Origin: an uncultured Eubacteriales bacterium
Lineage (GTDB): Bacteria > Bacillota > Clostridia > Lachnospirales > Lachnospiraceae
Length of the DNA: 52,169 bases
NCBI GenBank assembly: GCA_900548855.1
Contig: URMF01000020.1
Span: 1-52,169, forward strand
Direction of reading: 5' to 3'
A program made the translations under genes and the position numbers. The notes under the pieces were generated by a model that was not told where the DNA came from, made no database searches, and saw only the letters and a program-made list of their open reading frames with translations. How positions within the stretch are numbered: the first letter of the stretch is position 1; each line of letters begins with the position of its first letter. This document shows, piece after piece, positions 1 through 7,276 of the stretch.

Positions 1-109
1 GTGCCAAAACACGGCACCTAAGTACTGACGGCTCCAAAGTACCCTGTTTGTGAAGCTGTTTATTTTGCACAACTATGCTTTTGAAAATAGGGAGTTTCGC
101 AATCACCTA
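1..109 (+). repeat. Inverted-repeat mobile element, copy A (left end outside window)
   Basis: This is the right part of the small interspersed element found between many genes here. It ends in GAGTTTCGCAATCACCTA at 92-109. The interior (about 20-90) closely matches copy E at about 5105-5180, including the GGCTCCAAAGTACCCTGTTT-like block. Its end lies 18 bp before the cbiT ribosome binding site. The left end and its target duplication are not in the window. Confidence 0.75.
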
Positions 110-140
110 AGTTAATTTGTATCAGAGAGGAGGAGACAAT

Positions 141-716
141 ATGCGGTTGGGAATACCGGACAGCCAATTTATCCGCGGCAGAGTTCCGATGACGAAACAG
201 GAGGTGCGGATTTTATCCATAGTTAAATTGCAGCTGGATAAAGCCTCTGTCGTATATGATATAGGAGCAGGCACCGGCTCTGTTTCCATTGAAGCCGCAG
301 GGCAGTGTATAGACGGAATGGTGTATGCCATTGAGAAAGCTCCGGAAGGCATTTCATTAATCGATGCCAACAGGAAAAAGTTTAATATAGGAAATATAGA
401 GCTTGTGGAGGGGGCTGCTCCACAGTGTATGGAAGAGCTGCCGGCGCCTACCCATGTATTTATTGGAGGCAGTGGCGGCAGGCTTATTGACATTGTCAAG
501 GCAGTAAGGGAAAAGAATCCAAAGGTAAGATTTGTTTTAAATGCGGTAACATTAGAGACTGTAGGAGAGCTTATGAAACTTCAGAGCCTGTTTCCGGAGT
601 ATGCAGATATGGAGGTGATACAGGTAAGCGTATCAAGGGGGAAAGTCCTTGGAGACCATCATTTGATGAGTGCTGAAAATCCTGTCTATATTGCAGCATT
701 TGGAGCAATTACTTAA
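141..716 (+). CDS. cbiT: Cobalt-precorrin-6B C15-methyltransferase (decarboxylating), CbiT
   Basis: CbiT methylates C15 of the corrin ring precursor and removes the C12 acetate carboxyl in the anaerobic cobalamin pathway, using S-adenosylmethionine. The 191-residue protein carries the class I methyltransferase motif DIGAGTGSVSIEAA and the typical N-terminal segment GIPDSQFIRGRVPMTKQEVR. A strong AGGAGGAGA sits at 128-136, so I start at ATG 141 rather than at the upstream TTG of the longer frame. It lacks the CbiE half, so the enzyme is of the split type; cbiE is presumably upstream. A mobile repeat flanks it on each side. Confidence 0.93.
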   Translation: MRLGIPDSQFIRGRVPMTKQEVRILSIVKLQLDKASVVYDIGAGTGSVSIEAAGQCIDGMVYAIEKAPEGISLIDANRKKFNIGNIELVEGAAPQCMEELPAPTHVFIGGSGGRLIDIVKAVREKNPKVRFVLNAVTLETVGELMKLQSLFPEYADMEVIQVSVSRGKVLGDHHLMSAENPVYIAAFGAIT

Positions 717-726
717 GTAACTGTAA

Positions 727-867
727 TAGGTGATTGCGAAACTCTGTTTTCATTGCCGGTCGTTGTACAATATAAATAATATCAACGCTGGGCACGCTTT
801 TGCTGCTTATGATATTGTTTATATTGTACAACTAGATTTTGAAAATAGGGAGTTTCGCAAGTGTCTA
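727..867. repeat. Inverted-repeat mobile element, copy B, with perfect 10-bp target duplication
   Basis: This is a 141-bp element with inverted ends: TAGGTGATTGCGAAACTC on the left and GAGTTTCGCAAGTGTCTA on the right. It is flanked by a perfect direct repeat GTAACTGTAA at 717-726 and 868-877, which is the signature of transposition. The interior is also self-complementary: GTTGTACAATATAAATAATA on the left arm pairs with a matching segment ending TTGTACAAC on the right, so a transcript would fold into a long hairpin. No coding capacity. It separates cbiT from cbiA-cobT, starting 10 bp past the cbiT stop. Confidence 0.9.
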
Positions 868-896
868 GTAACTGTAAAAATGAAAGGAAGAAGTAT

Positions 897-3338
897 ATGG
901 GTAAGGCACCGAGAATTTTATTGGCAGCTCCGAAGAGCGGTAGCGGGAAAACCATGATTACCTGTGGAATAATTGAATTATGGAAGAGGCAGAATAAAAG
1001 GGTTGCTTCTTTTAAATGCGGACCGGATTATATTGACCCAATGTTTCACCGCCGGGTGCTTGGTATTTCTTCCGGTAATCTGGACACGTATTTTACCGAT
1101 GATGGACTGACACGGAAATTGCTTATGGATAAAGCAGAAAATGCAGACGTTACAGTGATAGAGGGTGTTATGGGATACTATGACGGTCTGGGAGGGCAGT
1201 CGGAGCAGGCGAGCACATATGAATTAGCAAGGGTTACAAAGACGCCGGTTATTCTGGTTGTGGATGCAAAAGGTGCAAGCGTATCGCTGGCGGCAGTAAT
1301 TAAGGGATTAGTAGATTATAAGCCGGACAGTGGGATTTGCGGGATTATTTTAAACCGGGTATCTGCCGGATATTACGAACGGATAAAAGTGGTTATTGAA
1401 TCTGCCTGCGGCATCCCTGTAATGGGTTTTTTGCCGGAGCTTAAGGAGCTGGAGGTACCATCCAGACATTTGGGGTTGGTTGCCCCGGAGGAAATGACAG
1501 CGTTTAAAAAATGGATAACAGCCATTGCGGATGCCATGGAAAAAACGGTGGATATGAAGAGCTTGTTTAAAATGGCAGACTGTGCACAGGATTTGGATAT
1601 AGAGGGAAATAGAGAAATACCGCATTTATTCGGTAAAGTTCGGGTTGCTGTGGCAAGGGATGAAGCATTTTCTTTTTACTATTCGGAAAATATGGAATTA
1701 CTGCAGCGCATGGGAGCAGAATTAGTGGAATTTTCTCCTGTCCATGATGACAGACTGCCGGACAATATAGATGGCTTGCTTCTTGGAGGTGGTTATCCGG
1801 AGAATTTTGCAGAGGAATTGGAGAAGAATGTCTCTATGCGGGAAGCTATAAAAAAGGCCTGTGAAAAGAAGCTTCCGTGCATGGCGGAATGCGGAGGTTT
1901 TCTCTATCTTCAGCAGGAACTGGAGGGGAGTGACGGAAAGACATATAAAATGGCAGAGGTGCTGCCGGGAAAGGGATTTCGGACAGAGAAATTGTGCCGG
2001 TTTGGATATATGCAGGGAATCAGCCAGAGGGCAGGCGTAATGGGAGCACAGGGAACGGTATTGAAAGGGCATGAATTCCATTACTGGAACTGTACGGAAA
2101 ATGGAGACGGTTTTCTGGCAGGAAAACCGGTTGTGTCCGGGGAAGCGCAGGCTTCACAGCGGACAAGCTTTCATGCAGTTACGAAGCCGTATGACTGCAT
2201 GGTTTATACGAATACAATGCTGGCAGGTTTTCCACATTTTTATTATTACAGCAATCCGAAGGCTGTCTATCAGTTTTTATTGCAGTGCCAGAGCTTTCAG
2301 GTGGGAAGACAGGCAAAGACACATTGGGACAGTATTGCAAAACCCATAGACAGTCTGGGGCTGCTTGAGGATTATGTAGTAAAAATCTGTAAGATTACAG
2401 GCAGTGCAGCTCCCTGTGATATGTCGAAGCGTGCACTGGTTACATTATGTGCCGACCATGGAGTGGTGGCAGAGGGTGTGACCCAGACTGGACAGGAGGT
2501 TACAAGGATTGTCAGCGAGAATTTTGCCAGGGGATGTTCTACCGTAAATATTATGGCACGTTTAGCCGGAGTGGATGTCTATACAGTAGATGTGGGGATG
2601 AATACGACACATTATCCTGAAAAGGAATTGAACATGGGTGCAGTTATTGACCGTAAGGTGGCAAAGGGAAGTAATAATCTGGCAGTGGAACCAGCAATGT
2701 CCGTGGAGCAGTGCCGGCAGGCAATCGATACGGGGAAAGGGCTGGTAAAGGAGTTAAAGGATAGAGGGTACCGGATTGTTGCCACGGGTGAGATGGGAAT
2801 TGGAAATACCACGCCAACCAGTGTGCTGGCGGCGGTGTTTTTAAATCAGAGCGCAGAGAAGGTTACTGGCAGAGGGGCAGGTTTATCAGAGGAAGGAATG
2901 GGAAAAAAATGCAGGGTGGTAAAGCAGGCGGTGAGCCGGATAAAGGAAAAGGGCTTGACAAATGCTGTGGAGATTCTGGCAGAAGCAGGTGGATATGAAA
3001 TTGCAGCCATGGCAGGTGTTTTTCTTGGTGGTATGGAGTGCCGGATTCCGGTTGTAATGGATGGCGCTATTTCAGCAGTAGCAGCGTTAACTGCGGTTAA
3101 GATTGATAGCCGGGTCAAGGATTATCTGCTGGCATCCCATGTTTCGGAGGAACCGGTTGGAAAGCTGGCATTAGATGCTATGGAGCTGGAAGCAGTATTA
3201 CACGGACGTATGTGTCTGGGCGAGGGAACCGGGGCGATGGCCTTGTTTCCTGTGCTGGATATGGCAATGGAAGTGTATAAGAGGATGGGAAGCTTTACGG
3301 ATTATGCCATTGACCCATATGAAAGATTTGCAGAGTGA
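897..3338 (+). CDS. Fused cobyrinate a,c-diamide synthase (CbiA) and nicotinate-nucleotide:DMB phosphoribosyltransferase (CobT)
   Basis: The 813-residue protein joins two cobalamin enzymes. Residues 1 to about 462 are CbiA, the glutamine-dependent a,c-diamide synthase. They show an ATP loop (PKSGSGKT, residues 12-19), the class I glutamine amidotransferase-like Cys in CMAECGGF (Cys332) and a His in GFPHFYYY (His447). Residues about 463-813 are CobT, which activates the lower-ligand base: CADHGV, GEMGIGNTT and the catalytic Glu in LGEGTGA (Glu776). Both halves are full length with no stop between them. I chose ATG 897 because GAAAGGAAG lies just upstream; the longer frame begins inside the mobile repeat. 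The two reactions are not consecutive in the pathway, so fusion probably serves expression rather than channelling. Confidence 0.92.
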   Translation: MGKAPRILLAAPKSGSGKTMITCGIIELWKRQNKRVASFKCGPDYIDPMFHRRVLGISSGNLDTYFTDDGLTRKLLMDKAENADVTVIEGVMGYYDGLGGQSEQASTYELARVTKTPVILVVDAKGASVSLAAVIKGLVDYKPDSGICGIILNRVSAGYYERIKVVIESACGIPVMGFLPELKELEVPSRHLGLVAPEEMTAFKKWITAIADAMEKTVDMKSLFKMADCAQDLDIEGNREIPHLFGKVRVAVARDEAFSFYYSENMELLQRMGAELVEFSPVHDDRLPDNIDGLLLGGGYPENFAEELEKNVSMREAIKKACEKKLPCMAECGGFLYLQQELEGSDGKTYKMAEVLPGKGFRTEKLCRFGYMQGISQRAGVMGAQGTVLKGHEFHYWNCTENGDGFLAGKPVVSGEAQASQRTSFHAVTKPYDCMVYTNTMLAGFPHFYYYSNPKAVYQFLLQCQSFQVGRQAKTHWDSIAKPIDSLGLLEDYVVKICKITGSAAPCDMSKRALVTLCADHGVVAEGVTQTGQEVTRIVSENFARGCSTVNIMARLAGVDVYTVDVGMNTTHYPEKELNMGAVIDRKVAKGSNNLAVEPAMSVEQCRQAIDTGKGLVKELKDRGYRIVATGEMGIGNTTPTSVLAAVFLNQSAEKVTGRGAGLSEEGMGKKCRVVKQAVSRIKEKGLTNAVEILAEAGGYEIAAMAGVFLGGMECRIPVVMDGAISAVAALTAVKIDSRVKDYLLASHVSEEPVGKLALDAMELEAVLHGRMCLGEGTGAMALFPVLDMAMEVYKRMGSFTDYAIDPYERFAE

Positions 3339-3362
3339 GGAAGGAATCACCTGAAGGTTTTA

Positions 3363-3413
3363 TAGGCATTTGCACAACTCACATTTTGAAATAATGCGTT
3401 TCGCAAACGCCTA
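3363..3413. repeat. Inverted-repeat mobile element, copy C (51-bp minimal form)
   Basis: The shortest copy: left end TAGGCATTTGCACAACTC, right end GCGTTTCGCAAACGCCTA. The flanks are GAAGGTTTTA (3353-3362) and GAAAGTTTTA (3414-3423), a 10-bp duplication with one mismatch. It lies between cbiA-cobT and cobU, 10 bp before the cobU ribosome binding site region. Confidence 0.8.
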
Positions 3414-3444
3414 GAAAGTTTTATTATGTAGGGAGAAGAGCGAA

Positions 3445-4017
3445 ATGTTGTACATGGTGACAGGTGGAAGTGGAAGCGGAAAATCTGAATTTGCAGAAAA
3501 TCTGGCGGTTAGTTTGTTTCGGAAAAGTTCCGGAAAAGAAGCAGTACTTTATTATCTTGCAACGATGCATCCCTATGATGAAGAAAGCTGCAGGCGGATT
3601 GAAAGGCACCGCAGGCAGCGTGCAGGAAAAGGGTTTACAACCATAGAGTGTCCGGTACAGGCGGAGCTGGTACAGGCAGGAAAAGAAGATGTGGTATTGC
3701 TGGAGGATTTGTCCAATCTGCTGGCGAATGAGATGTACCTTAAGTCCGGCAGAATAAAAGAAAGAGATATCTCTCATGCAGAAAAACAGTCAGAGCAGGC
3801 GGTTTTATTCCCTCTGCTTGAATTGGAAAAACAGGTGGAAGCGGTTATTATTGTTACAAATGAAATTTTCTCGGACTGCATGGAATATGACGGAGAAACA
3901 AAATGTTACATGCAGCTGCTGGGACGGTTAAATCAAAAATTGTCAAGTGTGGCAGACGGTGTAGTGGAAGTGGTATGCGGTATTCCACTGTGGCATAGGG
4001 GAGAGTATTCCATTTGA
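3445..4017 (+). CDS. cobU: Adenosylcobinamide kinase / adenosylcobinamide-phosphate guanylyltransferase, CobU
   Basis: CobU phosphorylates adenosylcobinamide and transfers GMP to it, making the GDP-activated substrate of CobS. The 190-residue protein has the P-loop GGSGSGKSEFAE near the N terminus and the RIERHRRQR segment that holds the guanylylated histidine. Length is normal for the family. The usual SNEVGxGxVP motif in the C-terminal half is eroded: it reads TNEIFSDCMEYD, although the following GRLNQ and VCGIP segments align. A shorter paralogue at 5221 keeps that motif. GGGAGAAGAG precedes ATG 3445. Confidence 0.9.
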   Translation: MLYMVTGGSGSGKSEFAENLAVSLFRKSSGKEAVLYYLATMHPYDEESCRRIERHRRQRAGKGFTTIECPVQAELVQAGKEDVVLLEDLSNLLANEMYLKSGRIKERDISHAEKQSEQAVLFPLLELEKQVEAVIIVTNEIFSDCMEYDGETKCYMQLLGRLNQKLSSVADGVVEVVCGIPLWHRGEYSI

Positions 4018-4027
4018 TATAATCGAA

Positions 4028-4105
4028 GGGCTTCAAAGTACCAGCTTATAGAGTTGTATAGTTGCCCAGTTGTATGTAAAGTTAAGAGAGTTTCGCACTT
4101 ACCTA
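4028..4105. repeat. Inverted-repeat mobile element, copy D (left end lost)
   Basis: The right end GAGTTTCGCACTTACCTA (4088-4105) matches the family. The interior keeps only a GGCTTCAAAGTACC block, like copies A, E and F. No left terminal repeat and no matching target duplication are visible, so this is a decayed or left-truncated copy between cobU and cobS. Confidence 0.6.
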
Positions 4106-4130
4106 AAATTGTGTAATCAGAAAGGAATAA

Positions 4131-4910
4131 ATGATGTTAAAATCTTTGGTGGTGGCATTTTCAACCTATTCAAAAATCCCTATGCCCCGTGTGGAATGGG
4201 ATGAGAAGAGTATGAAATACAGTATGTGCTGGTTCCCTTTTGTGGGAGTGGTGATTGGTCTGGCAAGTGCAGGCTGTTTTTACGGACTTTCCTTTTTGTC
4301 TGTGGGACATGTTTTGCGGGCGGCCATTCTTACAGTCCTTCCAGTCTTCATCAGCGGCGGTATTCATATGGATGGCTTTTTGGACACGATAGATGCCAGA
4401 AGCTCGTACCGTTCCATGGAGGAACGCTTGCACATATTAAAGGACCCACACACCGGGGCGTTTGCCACTATTTACGGAATAGTGTATATGCTGCTCTGCG
4501 TTGGTTTGTTTAGTGAGATAACAGGAGAGCAGATAGCTTTTGTAGCAGCCGGTTATGTGTATTCCAGAAGCTTAAGCGGTTTCTCTGTGGTGACATTCAG
4601 AAGGGCAAAAAAGGATGGCATGCTGGCGTCATCTGCTAAAGCATCCGATAAAAGTGTAAAATGGATTTTGCTGGCAGAGCTTCTCCTTTGCATGGTAGGA
4701 ATGCTGGCAATGGGAATTATGACAGAGAGTATAGAGGGCATAGCTTATGCACTGGGCTGCATTGCAGCGGGACTGGTCAGCTTTTTTTATTACCGTTATA
4801 TGGCATATAAATGGTTTGGCGGAACCACCGGAGATTTGGCGGGATATTTTTTACAGATATGTGAGGGAATGCTTCTGTCTGTATTGGTGGTGGTAAAATA
4901 TCTGGTCTGA
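4131..4910 (+). CDS. cobS: Adenosylcobinamide-GDP ribazoletransferase (cobalamin synthase), CobS
   Basis: CobS joins adenosylcobinamide-GDP to alpha-ribazole (or its phosphate) at the membrane, the last assembly step of the coenzyme. The 259-residue protein is strongly hydrophobic with several membrane spans. It contains the family motif GGIHMDGFLDTIDA and the segment HILKDPHTGAFATIYG. AAAGGA at 4121-4126 serves either ATG 4131 or ATG 4134. The gene sits between two mobile repeats in the cobalamin operon. Confidence 0.93.
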   Translation: MMLKSLVVAFSTYSKIPMPRVEWDEKSMKYSMCWFPFVGVVIGLASAGCFYGLSFLSVGHVLRAAILTVLPVFISGGIHMDGFLDTIDARSSYRSMEERLHILKDPHTGAFATIYGIVYMLLCVGLFSEITGEQIAFVAAGYVYSRSLSGFSVVTFRRAKKDGMLASSAKASDKSVKWILLAELLLCMVGMLAMGIMTESIEGIAYALGCIAAGLVSFFYYRYMAYKWFGGTTGDLAGYFLQICEGMLLSVLVVVKYLV

Positions 4911-4934
4911 GCTGAGGTAGTGGCTGCTCTAATT

Positions 4935-5192
4935 TAGGTAATTGCGAACCTCAGTTTTTGAAACCGCACATTGTGTAAAATAGACAATTCAACACAGTAC
5001 TTGTCGCTCGTAACAGTACTAAGCAATGTAACACTCTGCACATCAAGTGTGCAGGTGTACTTTCGTACTAAGCTCGAAAAAACCTCACTAAGTACTCAAT
5101 GCAAGTACTGACGGATCCAAAGTACCCTGTTTGTGAAGTTGCTTATTTTACACAACTATGCTTTTGAAAATAAGGAGTTTCGCAATTGCTTA
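4935..5192. repeat. Inverted-repeat mobile element, copy E (258-bp long form)
   Basis: The longest complete copy and almost the only content of the 310-bp gap between cobS and the small cobU paralogue. Left end TAGGTAATTGCGAACCTC, right end GAGTTTCGCAATTGCTTA. Flanks are TGCTCTAATT (4925-4934) and TGTTTTAATT (5193-5202), 8 of 10 identical. The interior has further short inverted repeats (for example CTGCACA..TGTGCAG near 5036-5053) but no open frame of note. Confidence 0.82.
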
Positions 5193-5220
5193 TGTTTTAA
5201 TTGAATGAAAGGAAGATGGC

Positions 5221-5550
5221 ATGATTTTTATAATCGGTGGGGCATATCAGGGAAAAACAGAATATGTGAGCAGGCATTTTGGAGAAGAATATAGAGTTGT
5301 GAACCAGTATCATCAGATAATAAGAAATCAGCTAATGCAGGGCCTGTCTCCGCTGGAGGAGGCAGAAATGCTATTGCAGAACGAAGACAAGCTGGTAATC
5401 ATCAGTGATGAGGTGGGCTATGGTTTAGTACCAGTAGATGCTTTTGAGCGGGAATACCGGGAGCTTTGCGGAAGGGTAAGCTGTTATCTGGCAGGTAAGG
5501 CTGAGCAGGTTATCCGGGTTGTCTGCGGAGTTGGTATGCAGATTAAATAG
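5221..5550 (+). CDS. Minimal CobU-like nucleotide-binding protein
   Basis: A 109-residue protein that aligns with the two ends of CobU but lacks the middle. The P-loop GGAYQGKTE is at residues 6-14. It then passes almost directly to SDEVGYGLVP, the motif that is degraded in the full-length CobU at 3445, and to GRVSCYLAGKAEQVIRVVCG. The segment with the guanylylated histidine is missing. No remnant of that middle is visible around it, so this looks like a stable short form and not a frameshifted gene. It may assist CobU or act on another cobamide intermediate. The GAAAGGAAGA ribosome site begins about 15 bp after copy E ends. Confidence 0.75.
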   Translation: MIFIIGGAYQGKTEYVSRHFGEEYRVVNQYHQIIRNQLMQGLSPLEEAEMLLQNEDKLVIISDEVGYGLVPVDAFEREYRELCGRVSCYLAGKAEQVIRVVCGVGMQIK

Positions 5551-5578
5551 CTGACAAATAATGAGGATGATGTATAAT
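5551..5578 (+). promoter_or_regulatory. Probable internal promoter for cobC
   Basis: CTGACA (5551-5556) and TATAAT (5573-5578) are separated by 16 bp, immediately after the stop of the small cobU paralogue and 23 bp before cobC. It matches a sigma-A promoter at 11 of 12 positions. Confidence 0.5.
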
Positions 5579-5600
5579 TAAGAATGGAAGGTTTATAAAA

Positions 5601-6209
5601 ATGCAGTTATTGTTGGTTCGCCATGGTGCGACAAAGGGAAACATAGAGGGCAGATATGTGGGCAGTACAGATGAGAAACTGTTGAACGAAGAAACTGTTA
5701 CGCTTCAAGGACAGCGGGATAGGAACCATATGCTGTTGTCACAGGCTGTAATTGTGGCAGTCAGTCCCATGAAACGGTGCCAGCAGACAGCGGATCTTCT
5801 GTTCCCGGGAGTGAGACAGCTTGTGGTGGAAGAGTTCAGGGAATGTAATTTTGGCGAATTTGAATACCGCAATTATCTGGAGTTAAACGGTAATCTTGCA
5901 TATCAGCACTTTATTGATACTTTCGGGAAAAGCGGATTTCCCGGAGGAGAAGACCAGGAGGCCTTCCAGAGAAGATGTGTTGCAGGATTTGAAAGAGTTA
6001 TGCCGGAATTGGAAAATATAGCTGGAGATGGAGAGAAAACCATTGCCATGGTGGTACACGGAGGAACGATTATGGCATTGCTGGACTGGTATTCCAGTCC
6101 CCATAGGGATTATTATGACTGGCAGACAGATAATGGAAGGGGATTTCTGACAGAGGCTGTCAGAGATACCGGGAGCTGGAAGTTTGTAGAGATAAAAGAA
6201 TGGAAATAG
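5601..6209 (+). CDS. cobC: Alpha-ribazole phosphatase (histidine phosphatase), CobC
   Basis: A 202-residue histidine phosphatase superfamily protein. The catalytic RHG is at residues 7-9 (LLLVRHGATKGN) and the second histidine is in AMVVHGGTIMAL. In the cobalamin pathway this family removes the phosphate from alpha-ribazole-5-phosphate or adenosylcobalamin-5-phosphate. The family alone does not prove the substrate, since phosphoglycerate mutases share the fold; the position between cobU/cobS and cbiB does. ATG 5601 follows GGAAGG. Confidence 0.87.
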   Translation: MQLLLVRHGATKGNIEGRYVGSTDEKLLNEETVTLQGQRDRNHMLLSQAVIVAVSPMKRCQQTADLLFPGVRQLVVEEFRECNFGEFEYRNYLELNGNLAYQHFIDTFGKSGFPGGEDQEAFQRRCVAGFERVMPELENIAGDGEKTIAMVVHGGTIMALLDWYSSPHRDYYDWQTDNGRGFLTEAVRDTGSWKFVEIKEWK

Positions 6210-6223
6210 TGGCTACTTTGTGT

Positions 6224-6247
6224 TATGCGTATTGTGAATATACGACA
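6224..6247. repeat. 24-bp fragment shared with mobile element copy G
   Basis: The 24 bases here are identical to 26919-26942, inside copy G of the inverted-repeat element. No element ends are visible nearby, so this is either a remnant of an old insertion or an independently spread piece. It ends 2 bp before the cbiB ribosome binding site. Confidence 0.55.
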
Positions 6248-6258
6248 GGAGAGAGATT

Positions 6259-7242
6259 ATGCCAGAGCATGTGTTTGCTTTATGTGTTGGATTTGTGATG
6301 GATGCCCTGTTTGGAGACCCACATTTTTTGTGGCATCCAGTGAAAGGGATAGGAAAACTGATAGAATGGATGGAAAAACAGTTATTTTTCCTTTTTCATC
6401 TAAGCAGTGAAAGGGAAATGGATAAGGGCAGGAAAAGGGCTGCGGGAGTGATTCTTGTAGTAATTGTGCTCTTAATTTCTACGGGGATTACCATATTGCT
6501 TTTGCTGGCAGCGGGCAAGATTCATCCATGGTTAAAATTTGGGTTGGAAAGTATTATCTGTTATCAGATGCTTGCCATGAAATCTCTGCGGACAGAAAGC
6601 ATGAAGGTCTTTGATGCGGTTCAAAATAAGGGACTGGAAGAGGCCCGGCATGCAGTGGCAATGATTGTGGGACGGGATACACAGAGTCTGGCAGAGGAAG
6701 GGGTAATCCGGGCGGCGGTGGAAACCGTAGCAGAGAATACCTCGGATGGGGTGATTGCCCCCATGCTTTATATGTTTTTGTTAGGACCGGTCGGGGGAGT
6801 TTTTTATAAGACAGTGAATACTATGGATTCAATGATAGCCTATAAAAATGACCGGTACTATTATTTTGGAACAGCGGCAGCAAGATTGGATGATATCTTG
6901 AATTTTATTCCGGCAAGGCTTGCGTCATTTTTAATGCTTGCAGCCGCTTTCCTGCCGGGTTTTGATGTCAAAAATGCATGGCTTGTCTACAGAAGAGACC
7001 GGCATAAACACGCAAGCCCGAATTCTGCCCAGACAGAAGCGGTCTGTGCAGGGGCGCTTAATGTACAGCTGGCGGGAGATGCCAGTTACTTTGGGAAAAC
7101 TGTTCACAAGCCCGTTATCGGGGATGCAGGCAGGGATATACAGGCACAGGATATTAAAAGAGCAAATGATATGTTGTATGTGGCTTCTTTTATGATGATG
7201 ACTATAGGAATATTGATAACAGCTTTTATTCAAATGGCTTAA
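6259..7242 (+). CDS. cbiB: Adenosylcobinamide-phosphate synthase, CbiB
   Basis: CbiB attaches the aminopropanol (phosphate) linker to adenosylcobyric acid at the membrane. The 327-residue protein opens with VGFVMDALFGDP and WHPVKGIGKLI, has several hydrophobic spans, and contains VAENTSDGVIAPMLY, YKTVNTMDSMIAYKN and the C-terminal GDAGRDIQAQDI, all typical of the family. AGGAGAGA precedes ATG 6259. cobD follows after 34 bp, which supplies the linker. Confidence 0.94.
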   Translation: MPEHVFALCVGFVMDALFGDPHFLWHPVKGIGKLIEWMEKQLFFLFHLSSEREMDKGRKRAAGVILVVIVLLISTGITILLLLAAGKIHPWLKFGLESIICYQMLAMKSLRTESMKVFDAVQNKGLEEARHAVAMIVGRDTQSLAEEGVIRAAVETVAENTSDGVIAPMLYMFLLGPVGGVFYKTVNTMDSMIAYKNDRYYYFGTAAARLDDILNFIPARLASFLMLAAAFLPGFDVKNAWLVYRRDRHKHASPNSAQTEAVCAGALNVQLAGDASYFGKTVHKPVIGDAGRDIQAQDIKRANDMLYVASFMMMTIGILITAFIQMA

Positions 7243-7276
7243 AGCAGCAGATGACAGTGTAAAGAAAGGACAGGAT

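Noticed and set aside
1..140. Cobalamin riboswitch upstream of cbiT
   Set aside because: The sequence is a mobile element copy; I see no B12-box-like core. Any riboswitch would be upstream of the window.
730..957. Open frame across mobile copy B into cbiA-cobT
   Set aside because: It is formed by the repeat itself, has no ribosome site and overlaps the true cbiA-cobT start.
5221..5550. Pseudogene remnant of a normal cobU
   Set aside because: The frame is intact with a good start, an intact P-loop and VP motif, and no leftover middle segment in any frame nearby.
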